From assembly GCA_001796335.1 (NCBI GenBank), contig MGMF01000002.1, positions 122,339-186,338 of the forward strand: DNA of 64,000 nucleotides. Direction: 5' to 3'. Of this stretch, positions 8,352 through 17,383 are shown piece after piece (position 1 is the stretch's first letter; each line of letters starts with the position of its first letter). Position numbers and translations under genes: made by a program. The DNA is from Chloroflexi bacterium GWB2_49_20 (GTDB lineage Bacteria > Chloroflexota > Anaerolineae > Anaerolineales > Villigracilaceae). The notes beneath the pieces are model-generated. The model searched no databases, was not told the DNA's origin, and was given only the letters and a program-made list of their open reading frames with translations.

Positions 8352-9944
8352 TCAAAGATCAGATTTCCTGCGTTCTATACTGAAAAATTTATCAAAGAGT
8401 ATAAAGGCAATAGATATATTGGCCAGGTTTCCAATGAAGAAACGTATTAAATTTTCAAACCAATTTAACGATTTGGGGAATTTAATGCTTTCGGATAAAT
8501 CGCAAATACTACCATTAATTTGGTACTTGTATTGGCTGATATATTTAATTTCAGGCTTGGAAGTCAAGAATAACTGTAATTCCTGGCGTTCTGAAGCTGT
8601 CAGCCAGGAAGGCAAGTCGGAAGTTGCTTTAAATTCAGAGATATACGCCAGGTATTTGAGCAGTTGTTTTTGCTCATTGGACAATGAAATATTGCGAGAA
8701 TGGAAATAGACCACGTCAGGATCAGTGTGAACAATCGGTTTGAGCCATAAGCGATTCAGGGTTGTCCTGATGGCATTTTGAGCACCCGGAACTGCAAAAT
8801 TATTCATGAGCCTGCTTTCCAAATTCAAGTTCCATACATCGGATACGTCTGGACCCACGCGGATGGCATCGCACAACCCTAGAGTGGGTAGGATGGGTGC
8901 ACCACAAGTTAATAGATATGCATCTCCGAGAGCTAACCGGATTGTCTCAAGACCCTGGCGATAAGCAGTTTCACGCGGAATGTTGACATACCGTTGTCCG
9001 GGAAGGGCGCCGGCAAATAAAAAATCCAACTTTACATAGTCATATCCCCAAGTTCGGACTTTCTGCATTAATTCTGCCAACATCTCCAATACTTGAGGAT
9101 GGGTTGTATCCAGGGCAAAAAATTTTTCATGCCAATTTACTCCTGCTTGGACTAATCTTCCATGAGCATCGTGCAATAACCAACCTTGATGATTTTGGAA
9201 AATACTGGAAGATTGAACCGCAATTAAGGGAGCCAACCAGAGGCCTGCTTTTCTCCCGGTTAATTTGATCGAGTCAGCCAGAGCTTGCATTCCAGATGGA
9301 AATTTCTCGTTGGCTTCCCAGTCGCCGACTTTTTTCTGCCAACCATCATCCACCTGGATTACATCAAATGCTAGGTCACCCATTTCATTTATAATTCGCA
9401 AAAGGGTGCTTTCTTTGATCTCTTTATAAAAGCTGTACCAGGAACACCAAATTCTTGGAGAATCCTTTAGTCTGGTTTTACCAAAACGATCACCTAGAAG
9501 AAAGGCGTATTTCTGGAAAATATCCTGTTCCAAACCATAGGCAAGGAACCAATCTCCATTGCCGTGTTCATATGATCCGCACAAACTATCCCCGTCGTAT
9601 TTTACGTGAGACTCCAAACCCAGGGAGCCCAATAAAATGATTTTTCCATCCGGTGTGTTAACTGCTCCCAACCAGGACCCGTTTGGTTTTTTCTCGAACG
9701 CATAGGGGAGATCGATGTGTGAGGCATGAAGAGAGACGGGGAAGGATGGAGCTAATTCTTCGCGTGTATCCAGCCAGGCAGTCAAGCTCCAGGATTGCCA
9801 TCCGTGACAGTAAAATTGGTCAGCGACAAAAGGCAATTGGATGCGTATATCTGTTCCTGTGAGAAGAGCGCCAGATGCATTGGGGGTGTTTTTTTCTGAT
9901 TCAACTTTCAAAATATATTTCCCCAGAGTTAATGAAAATTCCAT
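8352..9944 (-). CDS. Alpha-galactosidase, glycoside hydrolase family 36
   Basis: Predicted to remove terminal alpha-galactosyl residues from oligosaccharides. The beta/alpha-barrel shows IQVDDGWQKKVGDWEAN, the nucleophile region YDYVKLDFLFAGALPG, and RVGPDVSDVWN with the likely acid/base aspartate. It is 530 residues, like the short bacterial GH36 enzymes, and has no signal peptide, so it should be cytoplasmic. The last 35 or so residues (NLIRFFIGNLANISIAFILF) are unusually hydrophobic for the family and may reflect an altered C terminus. AAGGA lies before the ATG. It is divergent from the ileS leader. Confidence 0.88.
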   Translation of the reverse strand: MEFSLTLGKYILKVESEKNTPNASGALLTGTDIRIQLPFVADQFYCHGWQSWSLTAWLDTREELAPSFPVSLHASHIDLPYAFEKKPNGSWLGAVNTPDGKIILLGSLGLESHVKYDGDSLCGSYEHGNGDWFLAYGLEQDIFQKYAFLLGDRFGKTRLKDSPRIWCSWYSFYKEIKESTLLRIINEMGDLAFDVIQVDDGWQKKVGDWEANEKFPSGMQALADSIKLTGRKAGLWLAPLIAVQSSSIFQNHQGWLLHDAHGRLVQAGVNWHEKFFALDTTHPQVLEMLAELMQKVRTWGYDYVKLDFLFAGALPGQRYVNIPRETAYRQGLETIRLALGDAYLLTCGAPILPTLGLCDAIRVGPDVSDVWNLNLESRLMNNFAVPGAQNAIRTTLNRLWLKPIVHTDPDVVYFHSRNISLSNEQKQLLKYLAYISEFKATSDLPSWLTASERQELQLFLTSKPEIKYISQYKYQINGSICDLSESIKFPKSLNWFENLIRFFIGNLANISIAFILFDKFFSIERRKSDL

Positions 9945-10093
9945 GTATGCTTCCTTGTTATAATGGCTGGTGTTTGTTAATGAGCAATTATATCTTAGCT
10001 ATTAATTGAACGAATGGATAGTTGTTCCATTGAGATTGATAGTGGATAAAGAAAAGGAGGCAATTTACAATCAATTGAATTTAAAAGAATTTG

Positions 10094-10122
10094 TTGACCG
10101 GTTAATTGATTTGTGGCATAAT
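10094..10122 (+). promoter_or_regulatory. Promoter of the ileS T-box leader
   Basis: TTGACC (10094-10099) and CATAAT (10117-10122) are separated by exactly 17 bases. Transcription would start near 10130, about 15 bases before the first conserved T-box element, which is where a T-box promoter should be. A small open frame across this region is therefore not needed to explain it. Confidence 0.7.
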
Positions 10123-10145
10123 CCATTAAATAATTTAAAAGCATT

Positions 10146-10409
10146 GATGGAAACGAGTAAACCAATTTCAACTGTCAGCGAGTCTGGACGATGTGGAAGC
10201 CGGACCAGGTAAATTGGTTGAAAATCATTCTGGAGCTGCGATCTGAAAGTTGATTATTGAGACAAGTAGGAAAGCCGGGCTCATCTCTCGTTAGCGGGAT
10301 GCGTGTATAAACAAAAAAGGTTGTACTCGATAAGTGCCTGTAAAGCAGGAAGCAGAGTGGTACCGCGTGAGCATTTACGCTCTCGTCTCTGATTTGGGAC
10401 GAGAGCGTA
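10146..10409 (+). promoter_or_regulatory. T-box riboswitch, isoleucine-specific
   Basis: Stem I begins near GATGGAAACGAGTAA. Its distal part shows the AGCGAG and GGAAGCCGGACCAG elements. The specifier loop holds AAAATCATTCTGGAG, giving the Ile codon ATC at 10224-10226. The antiterminator has the hallmark T-box sequence GAGTGGTACCGCGTGAG (10355-10371), whose TGG pairs with the 3' end of uncharged tRNA. It overlaps a strong terminator. The element controls ileS directly downstream: uncharged tRNA-Ile favours read-through. Confidence 0.93.
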
Positions 10410-10415
10410 TTATTT
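10376..10415 (+). terminator. Regulated terminator of the ileS T-box
   Basis: A 12-bp perfect stem (TACGCTCTCGTC at 10376-10387, GACGAGAGCGTA at 10398-10409) is followed by TTATTT. Its 5' arm lies just after the T-box sequence, as required for the alternative antiterminator fold. Confidence 0.85.
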
Positions 10416-10435
10416 AGGAAAAATGTGGAGGTTCG

Positions 10436-13400
10436 ATGTTTAAACCAGTCTCACCAAAACTTGATGTTACCGAGATGGAAAATACCATCCTGAAATATTG
10501 GAAGGCTCAAGAGATATTTAAGAAAACCGGTTCAGAGCGGTTGGGAAAACCAGAGTATGTCTTTTACGAAGGACCTCCCACTGCCAATGGAAAACCTGGT
10601 GTTCACCATGTGGAAGCGCGTGCATTCAAGGATATGTTCCCCAGATATAAAATAATGCGCGGCTACCACGTTTCCAGGCGTGGTGGGTGGGATACTCACG
10701 GTTTACCAGTGGAAATTGAAGTAGAGAAGAAACATGGATTTACCAACAAACAGCATATTGAAGATTATGGGATAGCCCGATTTAATGAAGAATGCCGAAA
10801 ATCCGTGTTTGATTACATCCAGGATTGGGAAAAGCTTACAGACCGCATTGCTTTTTGGGTTGATCTTAAAGAGGCATATGTAACTTATACGAATGAATAT
10901 ATAGAATCTGTCTGGTGGATATTAAAAAGTTTTTGGGAAAAAGGTTTGCTCTACCAGGGATATAAAGTTGTCCCTTATTGCCCGCGTTGTGGAACTCCTC
11001 TGTCGGATCACGAAGTGGCCCAAGGATACGCTGAGGCAAAAGATCCTTCTGTATTTGTTCGACTACCCCTTGTGGATGTCCCAAACACAGCCTTGCTGAT
11101 TTGGACGACCACGCCTTGGACCCTCCCTGGAAATGTGGCTGTTGCAGTACATCCGGATGTGGAATATGTTACTGTAGAACGGGATTTGCCCGAAGGCGGG
11201 AAAGAGCGTCTGATCCTGGCTAAATTACTTATGGAAAAAGTGTTTGGGGATGAAGGAGTCAGGATTGTCGATTCATTCAAAGGGAAAAAGCTGGATCATT
11301 TCCGATACCAGCCTTTGTTTACATTTATTCCTCCAGATAAGCCAGCCCATTTTGTAGTCATGGGTGATTTTGTGACTACCGAGGATGGCACCGGTTTGGT
11401 GCACATGGCTCCAGCTTTTGGAGCAGAGGATATGCAGGCGGCAATGACTTTCGACCTGCCAATTTTAATGACAGTTGCGGCGGACGGTACTTTTATTCCA
11501 GAAATAACCCCCTGGAGGGGGCAGTTTGTAAAAGATGCAGATCCACTTATCATAAAGGATCTTAATACGCGTGGTTTACTTTTCCGTTCGGAGTTATACA
11601 CCCATACCTACCCTTTCTGTTGGCGGTGTGATACTCCTTTACTCTATTATGCTCGCGGAACCTGGTATATACGAACCAGCCAATTTAAGGACAGATTGGT
11701 GGAGATCAATCGCAATAATATCAATTGGGTTCCAGCACACGTAAAGGAAGGCCGGTTTGGGAATTGGCTGGAGAACAATATTGATTGGGCTTTGGGTCGG
11801 GAGAGATTCTGGGGAACTCCTTTGCCAGTATGGGAATGCGAAGAATGTAAACATCAGGAATGTGTTGGCTCAGTGGCTGAACTTTCTCAAAAAACTGGAA
11901 AAGATCAAACAGAGCTAGATCTTCACCGGCCATTTGTGGATGATATCCATTGGAGTTGCCCGGAATGCAATTCCAGTATGCAACGGGTTCCAGAGTTGAT
12001 TGACGTCTGGTTTGACTCGGGGTCCATGCCGGTTGCACAATGGCATTATCCGTTTGAGAATCAGGATCTTTTTAAGCAGCAATTTCCTGCGGATTATATA
12101 TGTGAGGCAGTGGATCAAACCCGCGGCTGGTTTTATTCATTGCATGCGATTAGTACCATGCTTTTCGACAGTGAAAGTTTTAAGAATGTCGTTTGCCTGG
12201 GTCTTGTTTTGGATCGGGATGGACAGAAGATGTCCAAAAGCCGGGGCACGGCTGTCGATCCCTGGGATATTCTAAATTCAAGTGGAGCCGATGCGTTTCG
12301 CTGGTATTTCTATACATCCGGACCACCACATGCCGAACGGCGGTTCTCTCCAGACCTGGTTACAGATATTGTGCGAAGTTTTACTTTAACATTATGGAAT
12401 GTATATTCCTTCTTTGTTACTTACGCAAACCTCGATCAACCTGAGGTGAAGGAAAATTTCCAACCGGACAACGAGTTAGATAAATGGCTTCTATCAACGT
12501 TAAATACTCTGGTGAGTAATGTAACAAAGGCGTATGATGAATATAATGTTCCGGGTGCAACCCGACCCATAGAGACGTTCGTCGAAAATCTTTCCACGTG
12601 GTATTTACGCCGTAGCCGGAGACGTTTCTGGAAATCCGAATCTGATTCAGACAAACAGGCAGCTTATAACACACTTTATACAGCATTGGTAACTTTGAGT
12701 AAACTCCTTGCACCCGCCATGCCGTTCCTGGCAGAGGAGATTTATCAAAATCTGGTGCGTACAGTTGATCCAAATTCGTCAGAATCGGTCCATCTGGCGG
12801 ATTGGCCAACTGCTCACGAGTATTTAATAGATGAAACGCTTAATGCAGACATGGCTCTGGTGATGAAAATGGTTTCATTGGGACATTCAGCGCGCCAAAA
12901 GGCCAATCGAAAAGTTCGCCAACCTTTGGCTGAAGTTGCCCTCTCAGTGAAGAGTCTGGATGAACGCAAAGCAATCGAAGCTTATTCTGAATTAATAGCG
13001 GACGAGTTGAATGTAAAGTATGTAAGATTATTGGATACAAGCAGTGAAGCTGTGGCTTTCAGTCTTAAACCACTCCCCAAGCAGTTAGGACAAAAATATG
13101 GTAATCGATTCCCCGGTCTGGCAAAAGTGATCAAGTCGATGGACGCGGAGACTGCTGCAAAAGTTCTATTGGCAGGTGAGACGTTATTTGTTGAAGTCGA
13201 TGATCAGAAATATGAAATATTATCGGATGAAGTTGAAGTGCGTGCAGAGGCAAAAGCAGGTTTTTCGGTTGCCAACGATGGCGCGTATATGGTTGCCTTG
13301 GTGACAGACTTGACGCCAAAGTTGATTGAGGAAGGTCTGGCGCGTGAATTTGTGAGGCGAGTGCAAGATTTAAGGAAGCAGGCAGATTTTGATATTTCTG

Positions 13401-13591
13401 ACAGGATTGATCTTTACGTTGATAGTTCACCTGGTCTAAGAAATGCGATATCAGAGTACCATGATTATATTTCTATTGAAACATTGGCAGTTAATATCTA
13501 CTTTGAGCTACCAGCCGATGGAAATCAACCATTTAATGATGAATTTGAAGGTGAGAAGGTAAGCATCATAATAAACAAAAGAATAAAATAA
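10436..13591 (+). CDS. ileS: Isoleucyl-tRNA synthetase
   Basis: Charges tRNA-Ile. At 1051 residues it is of the longer IleS type. The HIGH region reads PPTANGKPGVHHVEARAFKD; the GVHH form is normal for this subfamily. KMSKS is intact in DGQKMSKSRGTAVDP near residue 600. CP1 editing-domain motifs (LIWTTTPWTLPGNVAVAV) and a zinc-type CxxC pair (CWRC, CEEC) are visible. The C-terminal anticodon-binding part ends with the usual RRVQDLRKQADFDISDRI. GTGGAGG lies before the ATG. Expression is controlled by the T-box. Confidence 0.97.
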   Translation: MFKPVSPKLDVTEMENTILKYWKAQEIFKKTGSERLGKPEYVFYEGPPTANGKPGVHHVEARAFKDMFPRYKIMRGYHVSRRGGWDTHGLPVEIEVEKKHGFTNKQHIEDYGIARFNEECRKSVFDYIQDWEKLTDRIAFWVDLKEAYVTYTNEYIESVWWILKSFWEKGLLYQGYKVVPYCPRCGTPLSDHEVAQGYAEAKDPSVFVRLPLVDVPNTALLIWTTTPWTLPGNVAVAVHPDVEYVTVERDLPEGGKERLILAKLLMEKVFGDEGVRIVDSFKGKKLDHFRYQPLFTFIPPDKPAHFVVMGDFVTTEDGTGLVHMAPAFGAEDMQAAMTFDLPILMTVAADGTFIPEITPWRGQFVKDADPLIIKDLNTRGLLFRSELYTHTYPFCWRCDTPLLYYARGTWYIRTSQFKDRLVEINRNNINWVPAHVKEGRFGNWLENNIDWALGRERFWGTPLPVWECEECKHQECVGSVAELSQKTGKDQTELDLHRPFVDDIHWSCPECNSSMQRVPELIDVWFDSGSMPVAQWHYPFENQDLFKQQFPADYICEAVDQTRGWFYSLHAISTMLFDSESFKNVVCLGLVLDRDGQKMSKSRGTAVDPWDILNSSGADAFRWYFYTSGPPHAERRFSPDLVTDIVRSFTLTLWNVYSFFVTYANLDQPEVKENFQPDNELDKWLLSTLNTLVSNVTKAYDEYNVPGATRPIETFVENLSTWYLRRSRRRFWKSESDSDKQAAYNTLYTALVTLSKLLAPAMPFLAEEIYQNLVRTVDPNSSESVHLADWPTAHEYLIDETLNADMALVMKMVSLGHSARQKANRKVRQPLAEVALSVKSLDERKAIEAYSELIADELNVKYVRLLDTSSEAVAFSLKPLPKQLGQKYGNRFPGLAKVIKSMDAETAAKVLLAGETLFVEVDDQKYEILSDEVEVRAEAKAGFSVANDGAYMVALVTDLTPKLIEEGLAREFVRRVQDLRKQADFDISDRIDLYVDSSPGLRNAISEYHDYISIETLAVNIYFELPADGNQPFNDEFEGEKVSIIINKRIK

Positions 13592-13616
13592 TATAGCAAC
13601 TTGTGAATAAATAATT

Positions 13617-13663
13617 CCTCCCCCGATTTGTACAAAATTGTTTACATCGAGGGAGGATATTTT
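13617..13663 (+). terminator. Intrinsic terminator after ileS
   Basis: CCTCCCCCGAT (13617-13627) pairs with ATCGAGGGAGG (13646-13656) with one mismatch, followed by ATATTTT. It starts 25 bases after the ileS stop. Confidence 0.8.
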
Positions 13664-13841
13664 AACTTTCCATTAGAAAATTTTCGTCACGAGTGGTTTT
13701 GTTGTCTAAATCTCTTATATAATTTAACCTATGACAGGTTGCGCGATATTTTGAAAAATCAATCAGAAATGCAGAACTGGGAAAATATTAATATGGAGCC
13801 TGGTTAAGATCACCTGATAATATTTTTGAACCGAGGTATAT

Positions 13842-14417
13842 ATGAAGGTAATATCAGATATCGAAATCCATCCCCTGACCAGAGAACGCTGGGAAGAGTT
13901 TGAAAAGCTCTTTGGACCTCGCGGTGCTTGTGGCGGATGTTGGTGTATGTATTGGAAGCTTGCCAGAAAAGATTTCCAAAACAACAAGGGAGAGGGTAAT
14001 CGGTTGTTTCAAAAGGCAATTGTGGATGCAGGAGAATCCCCGGGGTTACTCGCATATATCGAAGAAAGCCCGGTTGGTTGGATTGCCATTGAACCACGTG
14101 AAAATTACTCTGGATTGGAAAGATCGCGCATCCTCAAACCTGTAGATGATGCAGAGGTTTGGTCTATCTCATGTTTCTATGTTGATCGAAAATTCAGGTT
14201 TAAAGGAATATCCACGGCATTAATATCCGCAGCTGTCCATTTTGCCGCCGACAAGGGTGCAACAATTGTGGAAGGATACCCTTCAGAAGCCGCTGACGAA
14301 AAAATGCCAGCCCCATTTGTATATACGGGATTGGCATCAGGTTTTATCCAGGCAGGTTTTAAAGAAGTGGCTCGCCGGTCTGCAAAACGACCAATTATGA
14401 GGTATTACATCGAGTAG
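13842..14417 (+). CDS. GNAT-family N-acetyltransferase
   Basis: The 191 residues have the GNAT layout: a beta-rich N-terminal half, the strand WSISCFYVDRKFRFKGISTAL with the R-x-x-G-x-G/A acetyl-CoA loop in variant form (KFRFKGIS), and a C-terminal beta hairpin. An early cluster of four cysteines (ACGGCWCMYW) is a feature of a subgroup of these enzymes and could bind metal. The acceptor substrate cannot be read. A GAGG site precedes the ATG. It is a single-gene unit, convergent with degV. Confidence 0.82.
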   Translation: MKVISDIEIHPLTRERWEEFEKLFGPRGACGGCWCMYWKLARKDFQNNKGEGNRLFQKAIVDAGESPGLLAYIEESPVGWIAIEPRENYSGLERSRILKPVDDAEVWSISCFYVDRKFRFKGISTALISAAVHFAADKGATIVEGYPSEAADEKMPAPFVYTGLASGFIQAGFKEVARRSAKRPIMRYYIE

Positions 14418-14423
14418 ACTTTT

Positions 14424-15284
14424 TTATTGCAGGTCCTCAACCAGATTCATCGGTAAGACAGCAACTCCGACAATGCCTGGGCCAGTATGTACGCCTAAAA
14501 CAGGTGAGATGCGCAAGATTTCAAGTTTTTTAATGTTTAATTTATCGCTAAGCGATTTAGCCAGTGTGTCGGCACTTTCGGATAAACGTCCATGAAGTAC
14601 TGTTACCCAAACAGGGATTGAACCGTACATATTAACAATGTGATCCGTTATGTTGGCCAGGCTTTGTTGAATGGTGCGATTTTTCCCAACTGTGCTGTAT
14701 TTTCCATCTGATGTATCAACCCTGATAACAGGTTTTATTTTTAACAAAGATCCAGCCAAAGCTTGTACGCGTCCGATACGCCCACCGCGTGCCAGATATT
14801 CCAAAGTTTCAAGTGTATAGATAACCTCAGTGGACGCTCGAATCTGGGATAATCGATCCAGGATGGCTTGCTTACTCCAGCCTGCGCGGGCAGCCCAAGC
14901 TGCAGCCAATACTTGAAATCGTTCTCCACCAGAAAGCGTCATCGTATCCACAGCGATAACTTCTGCTGACTTTACTTGCTCGCCACCTTTCTTGGCTGAA
15001 TTGAAAGTGCCACTAAGTCCAGAAGAAATATGTAGAGACATGATCTGTTTGCTGGTTTCAGCCAGTTTATTGAAAATGCCAAAAAAAACTCCTTCTGACG
15101 GCAAGGATGTGGTTGGAATAGCAGGTCGCATGGCCTCCAGACGATCATAAAATTCATCAGCGGTTATTTCAGCTGAACTTACCTCTCCTTCAGGAAATTG
15201 GATATACAGAGGTGCTTCGACAATTCCGAGAGCTTCCCGTTCTTCAAAAGGCATGTCGGCTGCGCAATCAGTTACTATTTTCAT
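14424..15284 (-). CDS. DegV family fatty-acid-binding protein
   Basis: DegV/FakB proteins bind a fatty acid and present it to the kinase FakA. The 286 residues show the N-terminal IVTDCAADMPFEE, the TTSLPSEGVFFGIF segment, the lipid-site serine region MSLHISSGLSGTFNSA, and ETLEYLARGGRIGRVQA. The C-terminal GVHTGPGIVGVAV is also typical. No fakA is present nearby, so the link to fatty-acid kinase is known of the family only. Confidence 0.92.
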   Translation of the reverse strand: MKIVTDCAADMPFEEREALGIVEAPLYIQFPEGEVSSAEITADEFYDRLEAMRPAIPTTSLPSEGVFFGIFNKLAETSKQIMSLHISSGLSGTFNSAKKGGEQVKSAEVIAVDTMTLSGGERFQVLAAAWAARAGWSKQAILDRLSQIRASTEVIYTLETLEYLARGGRIGRVQALAGSLLKIKPVIRVDTSDGKYSTVGKNRTIQQSLANITDHIVNMYGSIPVWVTVLHGRLSESADTLAKSLSDKLNIKKLEILRISPVLGVHTGPGIVGVAVLPMNLVEDLQ

Positions 15285-15397
15285 ATCTTTCTCGCTTTCT
15301 TTTTAATTTACAATTTCCAAATTTTCATTGTTCCTTTTGAAACATAATATGATGTTTCTTTAGAAAACAATGTAACCAAACGATTTTATTAGAATAA

Positions 15398-15497
15398 GAC
15401 ACCAGGAGAGATTGCAGATGTGAAGAAAACTTACGTTGACTGGGAGATAGTACCTTGCAGGATATTTATCAAGAATCCATGCAAGGAATCTGGTGTT
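15398..15497. repeat. Nested inverted repeats, possible structured RNA or terminator-like fold
   Basis: An outer pairing ACACCAG (15399-15405) with CTGGTGT (15490-15496) encloses an inner hairpin, CCTTGCAGGAT (15453-15463) with ATCC-A-TGCAAGG (15475-15486), an 11-bp stem with one bulged A. There is no T-tract on the plus strand. The fold is symmetric on both strands, so direction is unknown. It matches no riboswitch class that I recognise. Confidence 0.35.
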
Positions 15498-15616
15498 TGG
15501 TTCTCGCTATGACAACTTCTATTAGAAATTCTCGAACATTAAATTAATTATAATCTAATTGTCGTGTTGAATCTAAGCAAAATGATAACCTCCAGTTTAT
15601 TGCTTATTATCCAATT

Positions 15617-15646
15617 ATGACCAGGTGCGAGTTAATAGGATAAAAT
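15617..15646 (+). promoter_or_regulatory. Candidate alr promoter
   Basis: ATGACC (15617-15622) and TAAAAT (15641-15646) are 18 bases apart. The alr ATG lies 7 bases after the -10 box and lacks a ribosome binding site, so initiation at or next to the start codon is likely. Confidence 0.45.
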
Positions 15647-15653
15647 ACATTCC

Positions 15654-16799
15654 ATGCAAATCAATCAACCCACAATCTCCACAAATGGGGATGTCCGTCC
15701 TACTTATGCCGAAGTGAATTTACTACGTCTTGGTGAAAACCTTGAGGCAATTCTTACTAAAGTAAAGCCATTTAAGGTTATGTTAATTCTCAAAGCCAAT
15801 GCTTATGGGCATGGGTTGAGGAATGTAGCCTTGCATCTGGCTGATCGTGTGGATTATCTTGGGGTGGCGGTACTGGAAGAAGGCATATTTTTAAGAGAAA
15901 TCGGTATAAAAACTCCCATATTGGTAATGGGAGGCGTTTGGAGCAACCAAATACCCCAATATATTCAAAATGACCTAACCCTGACAGCCTCCTCAGTGGA
16001 AAGACTTGAGCAGATCGATCAGGCTGCAAAAAGCTTGGGTAAGAAAGCTCGCGTCCATTTAAAGATCGATACAGGAATGGAACGTATTGGAGTGCATTAC
16101 TACAATGCGGAAACATTGCAGAATGCGACCCTGGCACGTTGTGGAAATGTGGATGTTGAAGGGATTTATTCACACTTTGCCAATTCAGACTCAGCAGACC
16201 TGACGCATGCAAATCTGCAATTGGAGCGCTTCAATGAAGTGCTCCAATTTTATGAGAGGCATAGTTTGCCTACTCCAATGCGCCATATGGCAAATTCAGC
16301 GGCAGTACTCCAAATCCCAGAAAGCTATTTTGATATGGTGCGTCCCGGGATCTTGATGTATGGGGTGTACCCCTCCCAAGAATGCATTAAATCAATAGTT
16401 GTTAAACCTGTATTATCCTGGAAGTCACGAGTTGTTTACTTTAAAGTAGTTAAACCTGGTCACCCAGTTAGCTATGGGTCGATCTGGCAAAGTGACCACC
16501 TAGTGCGTGTAGTGACAATCCCAGTTGGTTATGGAGACGGTTATTTCCGCAGTATGTCCAATAAAGCCAGCGTGATTATCCGCGGACAAAAATATTCTCA
16601 AGTTGGAAGAGTGTGCATGGACCAGATAATGGTCAATATTGAATGGGGAACAGCATACAATGGAGATGAAGTAACACTGATCGGAGAATCTGGTGAGGAG
16701 CGGATCACTGTTGAAGATCTTGCTGGTTGGGCTGATACAATCCCTTACGAAATATTGACCAATATAAATACGCGTGTACCTCGGGTTTATGTAAAATAA
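15654..16799 (+). CDS. alr: Alanine racemase
   Basis: PLP enzyme making D-alanine for peptidoglycan. The 381 residues contain the PLP-lysine motif VMLILKANAYGHG near residue 45, the substrate-side IDTGMERIG and GIYSHFANSD motifs, GVYPS, and the catalytic tyrosine region VGYGDGYFRSMSNKASV. GRVCMDQIMVN is also intact. The ATG shows no Shine-Dalgarno sequence and sits 7 bases after a -10-like box. lspA follows after 23 bases. Confidence 0.96.
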   Translation: MQINQPTISTNGDVRPTYAEVNLLRLGENLEAILTKVKPFKVMLILKANAYGHGLRNVALHLADRVDYLGVAVLEEGIFLREIGIKTPILVMGGVWSNQIPQYIQNDLTLTASSVERLEQIDQAAKSLGKKARVHLKIDTGMERIGVHYYNAETLQNATLARCGNVDVEGIYSHFANSDSADLTHANLQLERFNEVLQFYERHSLPTPMRHMANSAAVLQIPESYFDMVRPGILMYGVYPSQECIKSIVVKPVLSWKSRVVYFKVVKPGHPVSYGSIWQSDHLVRVVTIPVGYGDGYFRSMSNKASVIIRGQKYSQVGRVCMDQIMVNIEWGTAYNGDEVTLIGESGEERITVEDLAGWADTIPYEILTNINTRVPRVYVK

Positions 16800-16822
16800 G
16801 AATATGTAATTATTTATTCGCC

Positions 16823-17383
16823 ATGGGAGATGCATTGAAGAAGTACTTAAAAGATTATCTGACGTTGTTTTTGATGGCAGGCTTAGTCATAGGGGTGGAC
16901 CAATGGACAAAAGCGCTTGTGCGTCTGAATATTCCCCTGGGTGGTTCATGGAATTCGGTGGAATGGCTGCAACCATATGCCCGCATTGTTCACTGGTATA
17001 ACACTGGTGCTGCATTTGGATTATTCCAGAATGGAAGCCTGATATTTGCCAGCCTGGCGGTTGTTGTGATCTTATTAATAATATACTATTTTCCCCAGGT
17101 ACCTGCAAGTGATTGGACATTTCGATTGGCTATGGCATTGCAGCTGGCCGGAGCGGCAGGTAATTTGATCGATCGCATTATGTTTGCTGGAAAAGTAACT
17201 GATTTTATATCAATAGGAAAGTTTGCAGTATTTAACATTGCCGATGCCAGTATCACTATTGGCGTGGTTATTTTATTGCTGGGAGCCTTGATCAAGGAAA
17301 GAAAGCAAAAAAAATCAAAACTGGATGGGTCAGTTGATGGTATTAGTGTGCCAACTACTGAAAGTGGTGATCAAAATGGATGA
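16823..17383 (+). CDS. lspA: Lipoprotein signal peptidase (signal peptidase II)
   Basis: Aspartic protease of the membrane that removes signal peptides from diacylglyceryl-modified prolipoproteins. The 186 residues have four membrane segments. The family blocks are present: DQWTKALV, YNTGAAFGLF, and the two catalytic aspartates in AAGNLIDRIMFAGKVTDFI and VFNIADASITIGV. The C-terminal tail is long and charged. It overlaps rluD by 8 bases. lgt, the preceding enzyme in lipoprotein maturation, lies about 10 kb downstream. Confidence 0.95.
   Translation: MGDALKKYLKDYLTLFLMAGLVIGVDQWTKALVRLNIPLGGSWNSVEWLQPYARIVHWYNTGAAFGLFQNGSLIFASLAVVVILLIIYYFPQVPASDWTFRLAMALQLAGAAGNLIDRIMFAGKVTDFISIGKFAVFNIADASITIGVVILLLGALIKERKQKKSKLDGSVDGISVPTTESGDQNG

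Larger units (their letters stand above)
15285..15653. other. Intergenic region between divergent degV and alr with folded element
   Basis: 369 bases without a gene. It holds the degV upstream region, a set of nested inverted repeats at 15398-15497 (listed separately) and a candidate alr promoter at its right end. The remaining bases are AT-rich and show nothing else. Confidence 0.5.

Noticed and set aside
10006..10212. Open frame of 68 codons upstream of ileS
   Set aside because: It overlaps the ileS leader promoter and T-box stem I, ends inside conserved T-box sequence and has no ribosome site or recognisable product.
10570..10640. Loss of the HIGH motif in IleS (reads GVHH)
   Set aside because: This form is normal in the IleS subfamily with the P-P-T-A-N-G-x-P-G-x-H-H-V-E-A motif, so it is not a defect.
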